From: an uncultured Kordia sp.
Lineage (GTDB): Bacteria > Bacteroidota > Bacteroidia > Flavobacteriales > Flavobacteriaceae
Direction of reading: 5' to 3'
DNA: 64,000 nucleotides
NCBI RefSeq assembly: GCF_947489565.1
Contig: NZ_CANLEA010000010.1
Span: 62,001-126,000 of the forward strand
The translations under genes were made by a program, and so were the position numbers. Positions 1 to 7,387 of the stretch are shown here, piece after piece. Each line of letters opens with the position of its first letter. The first letter of the stretch is position 1. The notes under the pieces were generated by a model. It searched no databases and was not told where the DNA came from. It saw only the letters and a program-made list of their open reading frames with translations.

Positions 1-378
1 AGAGAAGATCAATTGATTGAGCACTATGATTTAAATATCTTCGAAAATGCTAAAAAAACAGGCACAACTTGGGTAGTTGGCTCGCATCAAATTGCCTACC
101 TACGACCTGCAAATGTGATGGAAACCGTTACTATTGAATCACAATTGCTTCACTATGGCAAAAAACAACTCTTAGTTGAAATTCGCATGTACAATGAAGA
201 AAAAACCGAATTAAAAGCGGTGATGTGGAGTTCTTTTGTGCATTTCAACGTACTCAAAGGAAAAGCACACGAACATAATGAACAGTTTTTATCACTTTTT
301 GAAAATGTTCAACTTCCTGTAGCTGAGACTAATTTTGACGAACGTGTAAAAAGTTTGCGAATGGTCAGCATTTCTTGA
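1..378 (+). CDS. Acyl-CoA thioesterase, hotdog fold (5' end outside the window)
   Basis: The reading frame is open from base 1 and ends at a TGA at 376-378, so this is the C-terminal part of a gene that begins upstream of the window. The visible ~125 residues read like the second half of a YbgC/FadM-type hotdog thioesterase: a central strand pattern around AYLRPANVMETVTIES, then a lysine-rich strand pair and a stretch ending in WSSFVHFNV. Such enzymes hydrolyse acyl-CoA thioesters in the cytoplasm. The catalytic Asp normally lies in the missing N-terminal part. An internal TTG at 13 could be taken as a start but would cut the fold. The next gene, deoC, starts 59 bases on and is functionally unrelated. 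Substrate cannot be told from the sequence. Confidence 0.7.
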   Translation, partial: REDQLIEHYDLNIFENAKKTGTTWVVGSHQIAYLRPANVMETVTIESQLLHYGKKQLLVEIRMYNEEKTELKAVMWSSFVHFNVLKGKAHEHNEQFLSLFENVQLPVAETNFDERVKSLRMVSIS

Positions 379-437
379 TAATTATCAGTTTTCGAAGTTG
401 AGTTTTTAAGTATCTTTACAGCAAAACTGAACGTTTT

Positions 438-1103
438 ATGAACATTAACCGTTATATCGATCATACGTTACTAAAACCTACAGCAACGATCGCTGACATA
501 CAACAACTCTGTACAGAAGCTATTGAACATAACTTTTTTTCTGTTTGTGTGCATAGTTCACATGTAAATTTGGCAAAGGATTATCTTTTTCCCAACACCG
601 ATGTAGTTGTCTGTAGTGTTATTGGTTTTCCGTTGGGCGCAATGAGTACCGAAGCGAAAGTAGCAGAACTGCGACAGGCAAAAATTGATGGTGCTTACGA
701 ATTTGATATGGTTATCAATTTGGGTTGGCTTAAATCGGGAGAAGAAAATTTAGTCGAAGAAGAAATCAGAAAGCTAAAATTTACTGCTGGAAATAGTGTT
801 TTAAAAGTCATTATAGAAACCTGTTACCTTTCGGATGAAGAAATTGTAAAAGCATCTCAACTTGCGGTAAATGCAGGTGCTGATTTTGTAAAAACTTCCA
901 CAGGATTCGGAACTGGCGGCGCTACTTTAGAAGCAATCAATTTGATGAAAAATGCTGTAAACGGAAAAGCAAAACTAAAAGCTTCTGGTGGTATTCGTGA
1001 CTTTGAAACCGCTCAAAAATATATTGATGCTGGTGTTTCTCGTATCGGAACTTCTAACGGAATTGCTATTGTTTCTGGAACTTCAGCTCAAAACAGTTAT
1101 TAA
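438..1103 (+). CDS. deoC: Deoxyribose-phosphate aldolase
   Basis: A 221-residue class I aldolase that cleaves 2-deoxyribose-5-phosphate into glyceraldehyde-3-phosphate and acetaldehyde, feeding deoxynucleoside carbon into glycolysis. The full TIM-barrel family pattern is present: Asp90 in EFDMVINLG, the Schiff-base Lys152 in VKTSTGFG and the proton-relay Lys181 in KASGGIRD. Length is normal for the short bacterial form. Only 2 bases separate it from deoD, so the two are almost certainly one transcript that breaks down purine deoxynucleosides. The phosphopentomutase that would link the two steps is not in the window. A -7-like element TATCTTTA at 411-418 (7 of 8 to TAnnTTTG) lies upstream but lacks a clear -33 box. 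Confidence 0.96.
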   Translation: MNINRYIDHTLLKPTATIADIQQLCTEAIEHNFFSVCVHSSHVNLAKDYLFPNTDVVVCSVIGFPLGAMSTEAKVAELRQAKIDGAYEFDMVINLGWLKSGEENLVEEEIRKLKFTAGNSVLKVIIETCYLSDEEIVKASQLAVNAGADFVKTSTGFGTGGATLEAINLMKNAVNGKAKLKASGGIRDFETAQKYIDAGVSRIGTSNGIAIVSGTSAQNSY

Positions 1104-1105
1104 TT

Positions 1106-1804
1106 ATGAGCATACATATCAATGCAAAAAAAGGTGATATTGCATCCACAGTATTACTTCCTGGCGATCCAGTTCGTGCCAAATGGATTGCAGAAACATT
1201 TTTAGAAAATCCAGTATTATACAACGATATTCGTGGTATGTACGGCTATACAGGAACATTTCAAGGGAAACCTGTTTCTGTACAAGGTACCGGAATGGGC
1301 GCGCCATCAATCTCCATCTATGTACATGAATTGATCAATGAATACGATGTGCAAAAACTCATTCGTGTAGGAAGTGCAGGTTCATATCAAAAAGAAGTGC
1401 AAATTCGTGATATTGTGGTAGCCATGTCAGCTTCTTCAAACAGTAGCATGAATAGTTTGCCTTTTTTGGGAGAAAACTTTGCGCCTACTGCTGATGCGGA
1501 ATTGTTTATGGATGCAATTAATGTTGCCAAAGAAAAAAACATTCCTGTAAAAGCCGGAAACATCTTGACTAGCGATATTTTTTATCAAGAAGATCCTGAT
1601 TATTATAAAAAATGGGCAAAGTATGGCGTTTTGTGTGTAGAAATGGAAACTTCTGCCTTATACACAATTGCTGCGCGTTTTCAAGTAAAAGCATTATCTT
1701 TACTCACAATCTCGGATAGTTTGGTAACGCATGAAACCACAACTTCCGATGAACGAGCGCAAACTTTCAAAGAAATGATCGAAATTGCACTTGCTATTAG
1801 TTAA
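1106..1804 (+). CDS. deoD: Purine-nucleoside phosphorylase, DeoD type
   Basis: A 232-residue hexameric-type purine nucleoside phosphorylase, which converts purine (deoxy)nucleosides and phosphate into free base and (deoxy)ribose-1-phosphate. Visible family landmarks are the phosphate-binding start [11 protein letters not shown], the [17 protein letters not shown] segment, [14 protein letters not shown] for ribose binding, and SDSL with the catalytic Asp near residue 200. Length matches the DeoD family. It follows deoC by 2 bases and is almost surely co-transcribed with it. Confidence 0.96.
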   Translation: MSIHINAKKGDIASTVLLPGDPVRAKWIAETFLENPVLYNDIRGMYGYTGTFQGKPVSVQGTGMGAPSISIYVHELINEYDVQKLIRVGSAGSYQKEVQIRDIVVAMSASSNSSMNSLPFLGENFAPTADAELFMDAINVAKEKNIPVKAGNILTSDIFYQEDPDYYKKWAKYGVLCVEMETSALYTIAARFQVKALSLLTISDSLVTHETTTSDERAQTFKEMIEIALAIS

Positions 1805-1824
1805 TCAAAAAACACAAACACCTA

Positions 1825-2352
1825 ATGAAAAAAAATATACTATTCGTGCTAAGTTTATTCTTAGTCGTAAATTGTTTTGCACAAGAAAGAAAAGACACTA
1901 AGAAAGAAGAAAAAGTAAAAACTTCTGTGTACTACTTAATTCGTCATGCGGAAAAAGATCGTTCTGACAAAAGCAATAAAAATCCAGATTTAACAAAACA
2001 AGGTCACAACAGAGCTGAATATTGGGCTTCTGTATTTAAAAAAGTGCCTTTTGACGCTGTGTATTCTACAGACTATAATAGAACACGACAAACGGCGAAG
2101 CCAACAGCAGAATCACAAGAATTAGAAATAAAAACCTATAATCCATTTGGAATAAAACTAGATGATTTTTTAAAGAAAACTAAAGGACAAACAGTTTTAA
2201 TTGTTGGTCACAGTAATACAACACCAGCCTTTGTAAATAGACTGATTCAAAGAGAAGATTATGAATCTATTAAAGACGATAACAATGGAAACTTATACAT
2301 TGTTACCATTTCTGGAGATTCTAAAACAGTACAATTATTGACGGTAAATTAA
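1825..2352 (+). CDS. Secreted histidine phosphatase family protein
   Basis: A 175-residue protein of the histidine phosphatase (phosphoglycerate mutase-like) superfamily. A signal peptide covers about residues 1-20, ending at CFAQ, so the enzyme is probably periplasmic. The phospho-acceptor motif is IRHAEK with Arg40 and His41, and the second catalytic histidine is His129 in IVGHSNTTP. The family includes SixA-like phosphohistidine phosphatases and sugar or nucleotide phosphatases; the substrate cannot be chosen here. It lies 20 bases after deoD, so it may ride on the same transcript. A strong hairpin terminator follows at 2378-2401. Confidence 0.85.
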   Translation: MKKNILFVLSLFLVVNCFAQERKDTKKEEKVKTSVYYLIRHAEKDRSDKSNKNPDLTKQGHNRAEYWASVFKKVPFDAVYSTDYNRTRQTAKPTAESQELEIKTYNPFGIKLDDFLKKTKGQTVLIVGHSNTTPAFVNRLIQREDYESIKDDNNGNLYIVTISGDSKTVQLLTVN

Positions 2353-2375
2353 TTTTCATCTAAAATATAGTATAA

Positions 2376-2404
2376 AAAAACGCCACTTTGTAGTGGCGTT
2401 TTTG
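2376..2404 (+). terminator. Intrinsic terminator, probably bidirectional
   Basis: A perfect 10-base-pair stem (2378-2387 with 2392-2401) with loop TTGT, flanked by an A-run on the left and a T-run on the right. It sits between the convergent phosphatase gene and the GG-leader peptide gene, so it can stop transcripts from both sides. Confidence 0.85.
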
Positions 2405-2421
2405 TTTGGTATATAATTCTA

Positions 2422-2667
2422 TTATTTTGGACAAGTACAAGACCAATTGGCACAAGTCATAGTTTCATCTGGAGTTCCAGTACAACCATTCGCAGAAGTA
2501 TCATCATTTGGACAAACAGCCAAAGAAATAGTATGTGTTACTATTGGACAAATCCACATACTAATTGCGCATTCTAATGCAGTTCCTCCTTTAATTTGGT
2601 TCATGCTGCTTAAATCTGAAATCTTTTTTTTGTTAAGCTTCAAGTTGTTTAATTGCTTTTTTTTCAT
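2422..2667 (-). CDS. GG-leader Cys-rich peptide precursor (RiPP-like)
   Basis: A small 81-residue protein with the layout of a peptide natural-product precursor. The N-terminal leader of about 28 residues is Lys/Leu/Asn rich (MKKKQLNNLKLNKKKIS then DLSSMNQIKGG) and ends in a double glycine, the cleavage signal for peptidase-containing ABC exporters. This resembles the Bacteroidota leader family often annotated as natural product precursor or class I lanthipeptide. The ~53-residue core has 7 Cys and many Ser/Thr, including a C-terminal block CANWSCTCPK. No modification enzyme, protease or exporter gene is nearby, so any partners must be elsewhere. The gene is isolated by terminators on both sides. 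Whether the core is modified, or disulfide-bonded as a plain bacteriocin, is unknown. Confidence 0.65.
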   Translation of the reverse strand: MKKKQLNNLKLNKKKISDLSSMNQIKGGTALECAISMWICPIVTHTISLAVCPNDDTSANGCTGTPDETMTCANWSCTCPK

Positions 2668-2780
2668 AATAATTGGTTTTAAAAAGGTTCATACTACTTT
2701 AAACTTAATCATTTGAAAAAGAGCTACCTAGAAAAGTAAATCGTGATTTATAAATAACGTTCAATTTCTCTGTAAAAACA

Positions 2781-2808
2781 GAAAACGTCACTCAAAAGCG
2801 ACGTTTTC
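2781..2808 (-). terminator. Intrinsic terminator after the OmpW-like gene
   Basis: A 9-base-pair stem (2781-2789 with 2800-2808) with a 10-base loop. On the minus strand it is followed by a T-rich stretch. It lies 25 bases past the stop of the porin gene and separates it from the peptide precursor gene. Confidence 0.7.
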
Positions 2809-2832
2809 TTTTCCCAAACTATGTGCAAACAA

Positions 2833-3486
2833 TTAAAACTTCATTCCAATACCAATTCCTATTACTAACGGATTGATATCTACATCTGCTCCTACGGTTG
2901 CTCCTAGTGCTGTATTCGCATTGACAGTAGCATCTGTTTGAATGAGGATCTTTTTTATATCTAAATTTAAAAACCAAGTATCTGTAAGTGCATAATCAAA
3001 TCCTGCCTGAAAAGCGAATCCGAAACTATTATCATAATCTATAGCGTCTGCCACTGGACCTTCATCTGCACTGTAAAAAATGGTATAGTTAATTCCGGCT
3101 CCTATATATGGTTTAAAATCGCCTAGCGGATAATGATATTGCAACGTTAATGTAGGCGGTAATAACCAAACATCGCCCAAATCAATTGTCCCAACTGCAG
3201 TATTGATAGCTTCAACATCATGATTGGTCGTTGCTAAGATTAATTCAGCCGCCCAATTTTCGGTGAAGAAATAGGTGAAATCCAATTCAGGAACATAGGC
3301 TGTAGCGATAGAAACATCACCACCAATAGTTTCAATAGTAGCGCTTTCATTTGGTATAACAGAAATTATACGTGCGCGCACCTGCCATTTTTTGAACGTA
3401 TTTTCATCTTGTTGTTGAACATCTTCTTGTGCTGTTAGTTGAACAATTCCTAACAATAAAAAAACACCGAATACTGCTTTTTTCAT
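2833..3486 (-). CDS. OmpW-family outer membrane beta-barrel protein
   Basis: A 217-residue outer membrane protein. Residues 1-19 form a signal peptide ending at LTAQ. The rest alternates aromatic strands and turns and ends in Phe (IGIGMKF), the usual outer-membrane barrel terminus. The central block YFFTENWAAELILATT, the LPPTLTLQYHYP strand and KPYIGAGINYT match the OmpW family of small eight-stranded barrels thought to pass hydrophobic molecules. It is divergent from smpB and ends at its own terminator, so it is monocistronic. Substrate is unknown. Confidence 0.85.
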   Translation of the reverse strand: MKKAVFGVFLLLGIVQLTAQEDVQQQDENTFKKWQVRARIISVIPNESATIETIGGDVSIATAYVPELDFTYFFTENWAAELILATTNHDVEAINTAVGTIDLGDVWLLPPTLTLQYHYPLGDFKPYIGAGINYTIFYSADEGPVADAIDYDNSFGFAFQAGFDYALTDTWFLNLDIKKILIQTDATVNANTALGATVGADVDINPLVIGIGIGMKF

Positions 3487-3608
3487 AAGTCTATTATTTA
3501 ATTATTATAGTACAAATGTATGTCCGACTTTCTCAAGGAAAAATGACAAAAGTCATAGTTTATTGAAAGATATTATTAGGAATTATAAAAGCTTAGATGC
3601 CTATATAC

Positions 3609-3638
3609 TTGCGATTCTAAGAAATGTTAGTAACTTTG
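3609..3638 (+). promoter_or_regulatory. Bacteroidota-type promoter of smpB
   Basis: TTG at 3609-3611, then exactly 19 bases, then TAACTTTG at 3631-3638, a full match to the Bacteroidota sigma-ABfr consensus (TTG-N19-21-TAnnTTTG). The smpB ATG is at 3646, only 7 bases past the -7 element, so the transcript is predicted to have almost no 5' leader. Confidence 0.7.
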
Positions 3639-3645
3639 GCAATTC

Positions 3646-4104
3646 ATGCAAAAAAACATCAACATACAAAACAAGAAGGCGCGCTTTCAATACGAAATCT
3701 TAGATAAGTATACAGCGGGAATTGTACTCACAGGAACGGAAATTAAATCCATTCGGTTGAGCAAAGCTTCTATTGCCGAAAGTTTCTGCGAATTCAACGA
3801 GCGCGGTGAACTTTTTGTAGTGAATATGTATATTGAAGAATACGCTTTTGGGACACACTACAATCACAAACCAAGAAGCACACGTAAGTTATTGTTGAAC
3901 AAAAAAGAGTTGCGCAGCTTAAACAAACAAGTCAAGAACTCAGGATTAACCATTGTTCCTTTGCGTTTGTTTTTAAATGAAAAAGGCTTGGCCAAACTTT
4001 CTATTGCGTTGGCAAAAGGTAAAAAAATCCACGATAAGCGTGAAACCATGAAAGATCGCGACAACAAACGTAATCTAGATCGTATTAAGAAGAGTTTCCG
4101 CTAG
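3646..4104 (+). CDS. smpB: SsrA-binding protein (trans-translation)
   Basis: A 152-residue SmpB, the partner of tmRNA that rescues stalled ribosomes. The OB-fold core is recognisable: [27 protein letters not shown] at the start (residues 11-37), [19 protein letters not shown] in the middle, and the positively charged tail [14 protein letters not shown] followed by a Lys/Arg-rich end that is ordered in the mRNA channel. Length is typical. It has its own promoter and is not in an operon. The tmRNA gene itself was searched for in the following gap and not found. Confidence 0.96.
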   Translation: MQKNINIQNKKARFQYEILDKYTAGIVLTGTEIKSIRLSKASIAESFCEFNERGELFVVNMYIEEYAFGTHYNHKPRSTRKLLLNKKELRSLNKQVKNSGLTIVPLRLFLNEKGLAKLSIALAKGKKIHDKRETMKDRDNKRNLDRIKKSFR

Positions 4105-4888
4105 TTTTTTATTATTCACTATATGTATCATGTACTTGCTACATGATTTTATTACGGAATTCGTAAAACGTGCTTTCTTATGTCATCTTGAACTTAGAAG
4201 CTCATAAACTCAGTATCTTATTAATTAGCTGAATACTGTCATTTCTGCGTGGTTACTAAGTTTATCGAAGTGCAGGCAGGAATCTATTTTACGCTACTGA
4301 ACGCTCTTGTTGAATTTATCAATGCAGTTTTATTCAGCTTGTCGAAAAATTACGGAAAACCCCATTGTATATATAATCTTTGTTTTACATTTAAGGAAAA
4401 TAAGAGGAAGTTATAATAAACAAAGTTCCTGCTGTTTACTGTACTAGGTATGATAACAGAAATTCTTGTTTCACATACATTACAGAACATAGTGATAATG
4501 CTATAAGTATAAAGGAGGTTAGCCACTAAGTGTAGTAATATCGCGGAATGTAGAAACGTAAACTGAAGTGAATACTAATGATTTTTGTGAAACCTGAAAT
4601 GCTAAACGCAGGCGAAACTCAAGAATCAAACCCGTTTTAAAGAAGAATTTGCGAAGTGTTTGTGTAGAGTTTAAGTGAGAAGTAGAATGATAAAAAATAC
4701 ATTCTGTAAAACTATATAATTTGATCGAAGTAAAATGTTTATTACTTGATCATAAGGTTTTATGATTTTTTCAATACACTATATTTATAAATTGAATAAA
4801 AATTAAAAGAGAAATATTATGATGTAGTTATAATTGCCTTTTTTCTACATTTTTAGTAAGTCTTACAAACTATAAAAAATAATCCTAA
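4105..4888 (+). other. 784-base gene-free region with decayed repeats and a purine-rich stretch
   Basis: No open frame of note on either strand. The first third (about 4180-4350) is a patchwork of degenerate palindromic intergenic repeats (separate entry). The middle (about 4390-4700) is purine-rich on the plus strand, has many short complementary blocks, for example AAACTC at 4615-4620 with GAGTTT at 4667-4672 and CCTG...CAGG around 4593-4612, and looks more like a structured RNA or a decayed retroelement than spacer DNA. The last 180 bases are very AT-rich and probably hold the promoter of the next gene. No tmRNA ends, no group II intron domain V and no reverse transcriptase were seen. Confidence 0.5.
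4182..4346. repeat. Degenerate REP-like intergenic repeats
   Basis: Fragments resemble the short palindromic repeats common between flavobacterial genes: GTCATCTTGAACTTAG at 4182, GTCATTTCTGCG at 4238-4249 facing GCAGGCAGGAATCT at 4272-4285, with a TTATCGAAGTG piece between them, and TTCAGCTTGTCGAA at 4333-4346. They look nested and decayed. This rests on resemblance to repeats I know from related genomes, not on a second full copy here. Confidence 0.45.
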
Positions 4889-6016
4889 ATGAAAAAACAC
4901 TACACTTTTAAATGGAAAAAAATAGTTACTCTGTCTATGATCCTATTTTCTTGGTTTTCTACTCAGGCGTATGACTATTGTAATCCCGTAGTTAGAAGTT
5001 ATAATGCAACGGCAGAAGTAAATAGTTTAGAACATATTTCTTTCAATCCAGTTTGTTCTAGTACTCCAGTAGTTTTAAGTACTCCAACCCTTAATTCTCC
5101 CACATCCAATTCCTCTAATGCTAATGATATTTTTGTAGATTTCACATTACCTTTAAATGCAATGCCAGGAAGCGTAACGTTAACATTTGTAGGGTCATTT
5201 ACAGTCGTCGTCACCTTTGATAACAGCTTTGAAAATGCAGGGCAACACAGTACAACTCTTGATAGTTCTGATATCACAAACAATCCTTTTGTTGCCTCTA
5301 GTAATTCTTTTTTTTTGCCGGATGATACCTATTCTGTGCAATTAGCGTATTTAGATACAACAGGGAACCCCTTTCTTAGTGATATCAATACTAATATTAC
5401 TTATGATTCTGTTACCTTACCTCCAGTACTTATTAGTCCCTCGGATAATTCTTCAACTACACCGGGTAGTTCTCTAATAAACTTACAGTTTACAATTCCA
5501 GAAACACCACTTACAGGAACTGTTAAATTAACATTTACTGATGCAAGTAATAATGATATTGTTTTAACACTATTGGATATAACGTCTTTTAGTGGAAACA
5601 TTGACGGATTGAATTTTGCATCAACTCCAGAAATTCTTATCGCTAGTTCAAATAGTTTAGCAGATGGCATTTATGATATAACTCTAGAATATCAAGATTC
5701 CGTTGGTAATTCCATAGCTACCGATACAGCTACAGGATTCTCTTTTGACACCGTTACTTTATCCAATGACACATTTCAATTTAATAATTTCACTATTCTT
5801 CCAAACCCTACCTCCTCAAAAGTAGTTATCAATACAAAAGAAAATATAAAAAATATTTCACTTATTTCCAGTATAGGATTCCAATTTCATATCAAAATAG
5901 ATCATATCATTAATGAAAAATATTCTGTAGATATGAGTAATTTGAGTAATGGAGTGTACTTTGTAGTTATAGAAACTGACTCAAAATATTATACCAAGAA
6001 AATAATCAAAAAATAA
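4889..6016 (+). CDS. Secreted protein with two Ig-like modules and a T9SS sorting domain
   Basis: A 375-residue exported protein. The signal peptide is about residues 1-27. Two homologous modules of about 110 residues follow; each starts with a Ser/Thr/Pro-rich linker (around residues 64-75 and 180-200), continues with a V(T/K)LTF strand and ends with a DxVTL motif. The last ~80 residues (from FTILPNPTSSKVVIN to TKKIIKK) form a type A T9SS C-terminal sorting domain that sends the protein through the outer membrane and is then removed. The modules are probably beta-sandwich adhesive or spacer domains. The next gene starts 24 bases on but is not obviously related. Confidence 0.75.
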   Translation: MKKHYTFKWKKIVTLSMILFSWFSTQAYDYCNPVVRSYNATAEVNSLEHISFNPVCSSTPVVLSTPTLNSPTSNSSNANDIFVDFTLPLNAMPGSVTLTFVGSFTVVVTFDNSFENAGQHSTTLDSSDITNNPFVASSNSFFLPDDTYSVQLAYLDTTGNPFLSDINTNITYDSVTLPPVLISPSDNSSTTPGSSLINLQFTIPETPLTGTVKLTFTDASNNDIVLTLLDITSFSGNIDGLNFASTPEILIASSNSLADGIYDITLEYQDSVGNSIATDTATGFSFDTVTLSNDTFQFNNFTILPNPTSSKVVINTKENIKNISLISSIGFQFHIKIDHIINEKYSVDMSNLSNGVYFVVIETDSKYYTKKIIKK

Positions 6017-6040
6017 ATGTTTAGGTAAAATTCGATAAAA

Positions 6041-7213
6041 ATGAACATAGAACAGATTAGAAAAGATATTAAAGATTGTGACAAAAAGTTTTTTTTGGAT
6101 AGCGCAGGTTCTTCATTAATGCCAAAATCTGTTGTAAAACAAATCACGACTTATTTACAGAGTGAAGAAAATCATGGAGGATATTTAGTTGCAGAAAATG
6201 AAAGAGAGGATATAGAAATCTTCTACTCTCAAGCTGCTCAATTAATTAATTCAAAACCTTATAATATTGCCTATACACATGACGCAACCGATTCATACAT
6301 TAAAGCATTGTCTTCTATTAACTTCAAATCTAATGATGTAATAATAACATCAGATGTTGATTATGGCTCAAACCAGATTCAATTTCTTTCTTTAAAAAAA
6401 CGATTTGGGATTAAAATTAAAAGAATCAAAACTTTAGAAAATGGAGAATTAGATTTATTAGATTTTGAAAATTTGGTAGATATTCATAAACCCAAATTGG
6501 TTGCCATTACTCATGTTCCAACCAATTCAGGTTTAATACAAAATGTAAAAGCAATTGGAAAAATTTGCAATGAAAGGCATGTGCTTTTTCTTTTAGATGC
6601 TTGCCAATCTATAGGACAAATAAATGTAGATGTCCAAGAAATAAAATGTGACTTTTTAACCGTAACTGGAAGGAAATTTCTAAGAGGACCAAGAGGGACA
6701 GGATTTCTATATGTTTCTGACAGAGTATTAAAAGAGGACTATTATCCACTTTTCATAGATGGATTTGGAGCAAGATGGACAAAAACAGATGATTTTGAGA
6801 TTATTGAATCGGCAAAACGTTTTGAAACTTGGGAAAAACCTTATGCATTAAAAATAGGTTTTACTGAAGCATTAAGATATCTAAATCAAATAGGCATCGA
6901 TAATGTTCAATCTTATAATTCAAAGTTAATGAAACACTTTAGAAATAATATTTCTTCTATCCCCGGAATAAATTTATATGATAAAGGATTAAAAAAATGC
7001 AATATTTTAACCTTTAACAAAACTAACAAATCACTTGAACACACAATAACCAAATTAAAAGAAAACAATATCTATTTTAGTGTAAGCAACAAACAATGGG
7101 GTATTATTGATTTTGAAAAGAAAGAAGTTGAATGGGTTATAAGATTGTCCCCTCATTATTTTAATACTTTGACAGAAATTGATTATGTCTCTGAAGTTAT
7201 TGATGGAATGTAA
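6041..7213 (+). CDS. Class V aminotransferase-fold PLP enzyme (cysteine desulfurase/epimerase-like)
   Basis: A 390-residue fold-type I PLP enzyme of the class V group. Seen: the N-terminal DSAGSSLMP segment, HDATDSYIKAL, the cofactor-stacking His158 in THVPTNSG, Asp186 and Gln189 in LLDACQSIGQ, and the PLP lysine Lys212 in TGRKFLRGPRGTGFLYV. The RKxLRGPRG form around the lysine resembles EgtE- and isopenicillin-epimerase-like members more than the SufS form. There is no clear SufS-type catalytic Cys loop, so plain cysteine desulfurase activity is doubtful. The gene is AT-richer than its neighbours (see findings). It runs convergently into the megasynthase gene and might supply or modify an amino-acid precursor, but that is only inference from position. 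Confidence 0.75.
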   Translation: MNIEQIRKDIKDCDKKFFLDSAGSSLMPKSVVKQITTYLQSEENHGGYLVAENEREDIEIFYSQAAQLINSKPYNIAYTHDATDSYIKALSSINFKSNDVIITSDVDYGSNQIQFLSLKKRFGIKIKRIKTLENGELDLLDFENLVDIHKPKLVAITHVPTNSGLIQNVKAIGKICNERHVLFLLDACQSIGQINVDVQEIKCDFLTVTGRKFLRGPRGTGFLYVSDRVLKEDYYPLFIDGFGARWTKTDDFEIIESAKRFETWEKPYALKIGFTEALRYLNQIGIDNVQSYNSKLMKHFRNNISSIPGINLYDKGLKKCNILTFNKTNKSLEHTITKLKENNIYFSVSNKQWGIIDFEKKEVEWVIRLSPHYFNTLTEIDYVSEVIDGM

Positions 7214-7387
7214 AAAAACTTTACCTAACAATGTATATATTCAATTGCTAGCTTCTAGCTTACTAGCGAAATTATTTGTTGAAACACGCAACGAAATCAT
7301 CCACAAACACGCCAAACAACACATACCAAAATCAAGCACATTCAGATTTCCCGAATGCGCTCAATTTAGTACATCTTATACCTTTTT

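Noticed and set aside
2447-2716. An 89-codon plus-strand frame across the peptide precursor
   Set aside because: Antisense shadow of the GG-leader gene; the minus-strand frame has the recognisable leader.
4105-4888. tmRNA gene next to smpB
   Set aside because: I looked for tRNA-like ends, a GGGGCTGA-type start and a resume tag frame and found none. smpB and ssrA are often unlinked.
4105-4888. Complete group II intron
   Set aside because: No maturase frame and no domain V-like hairpin; only a faint likeness in the middle part.
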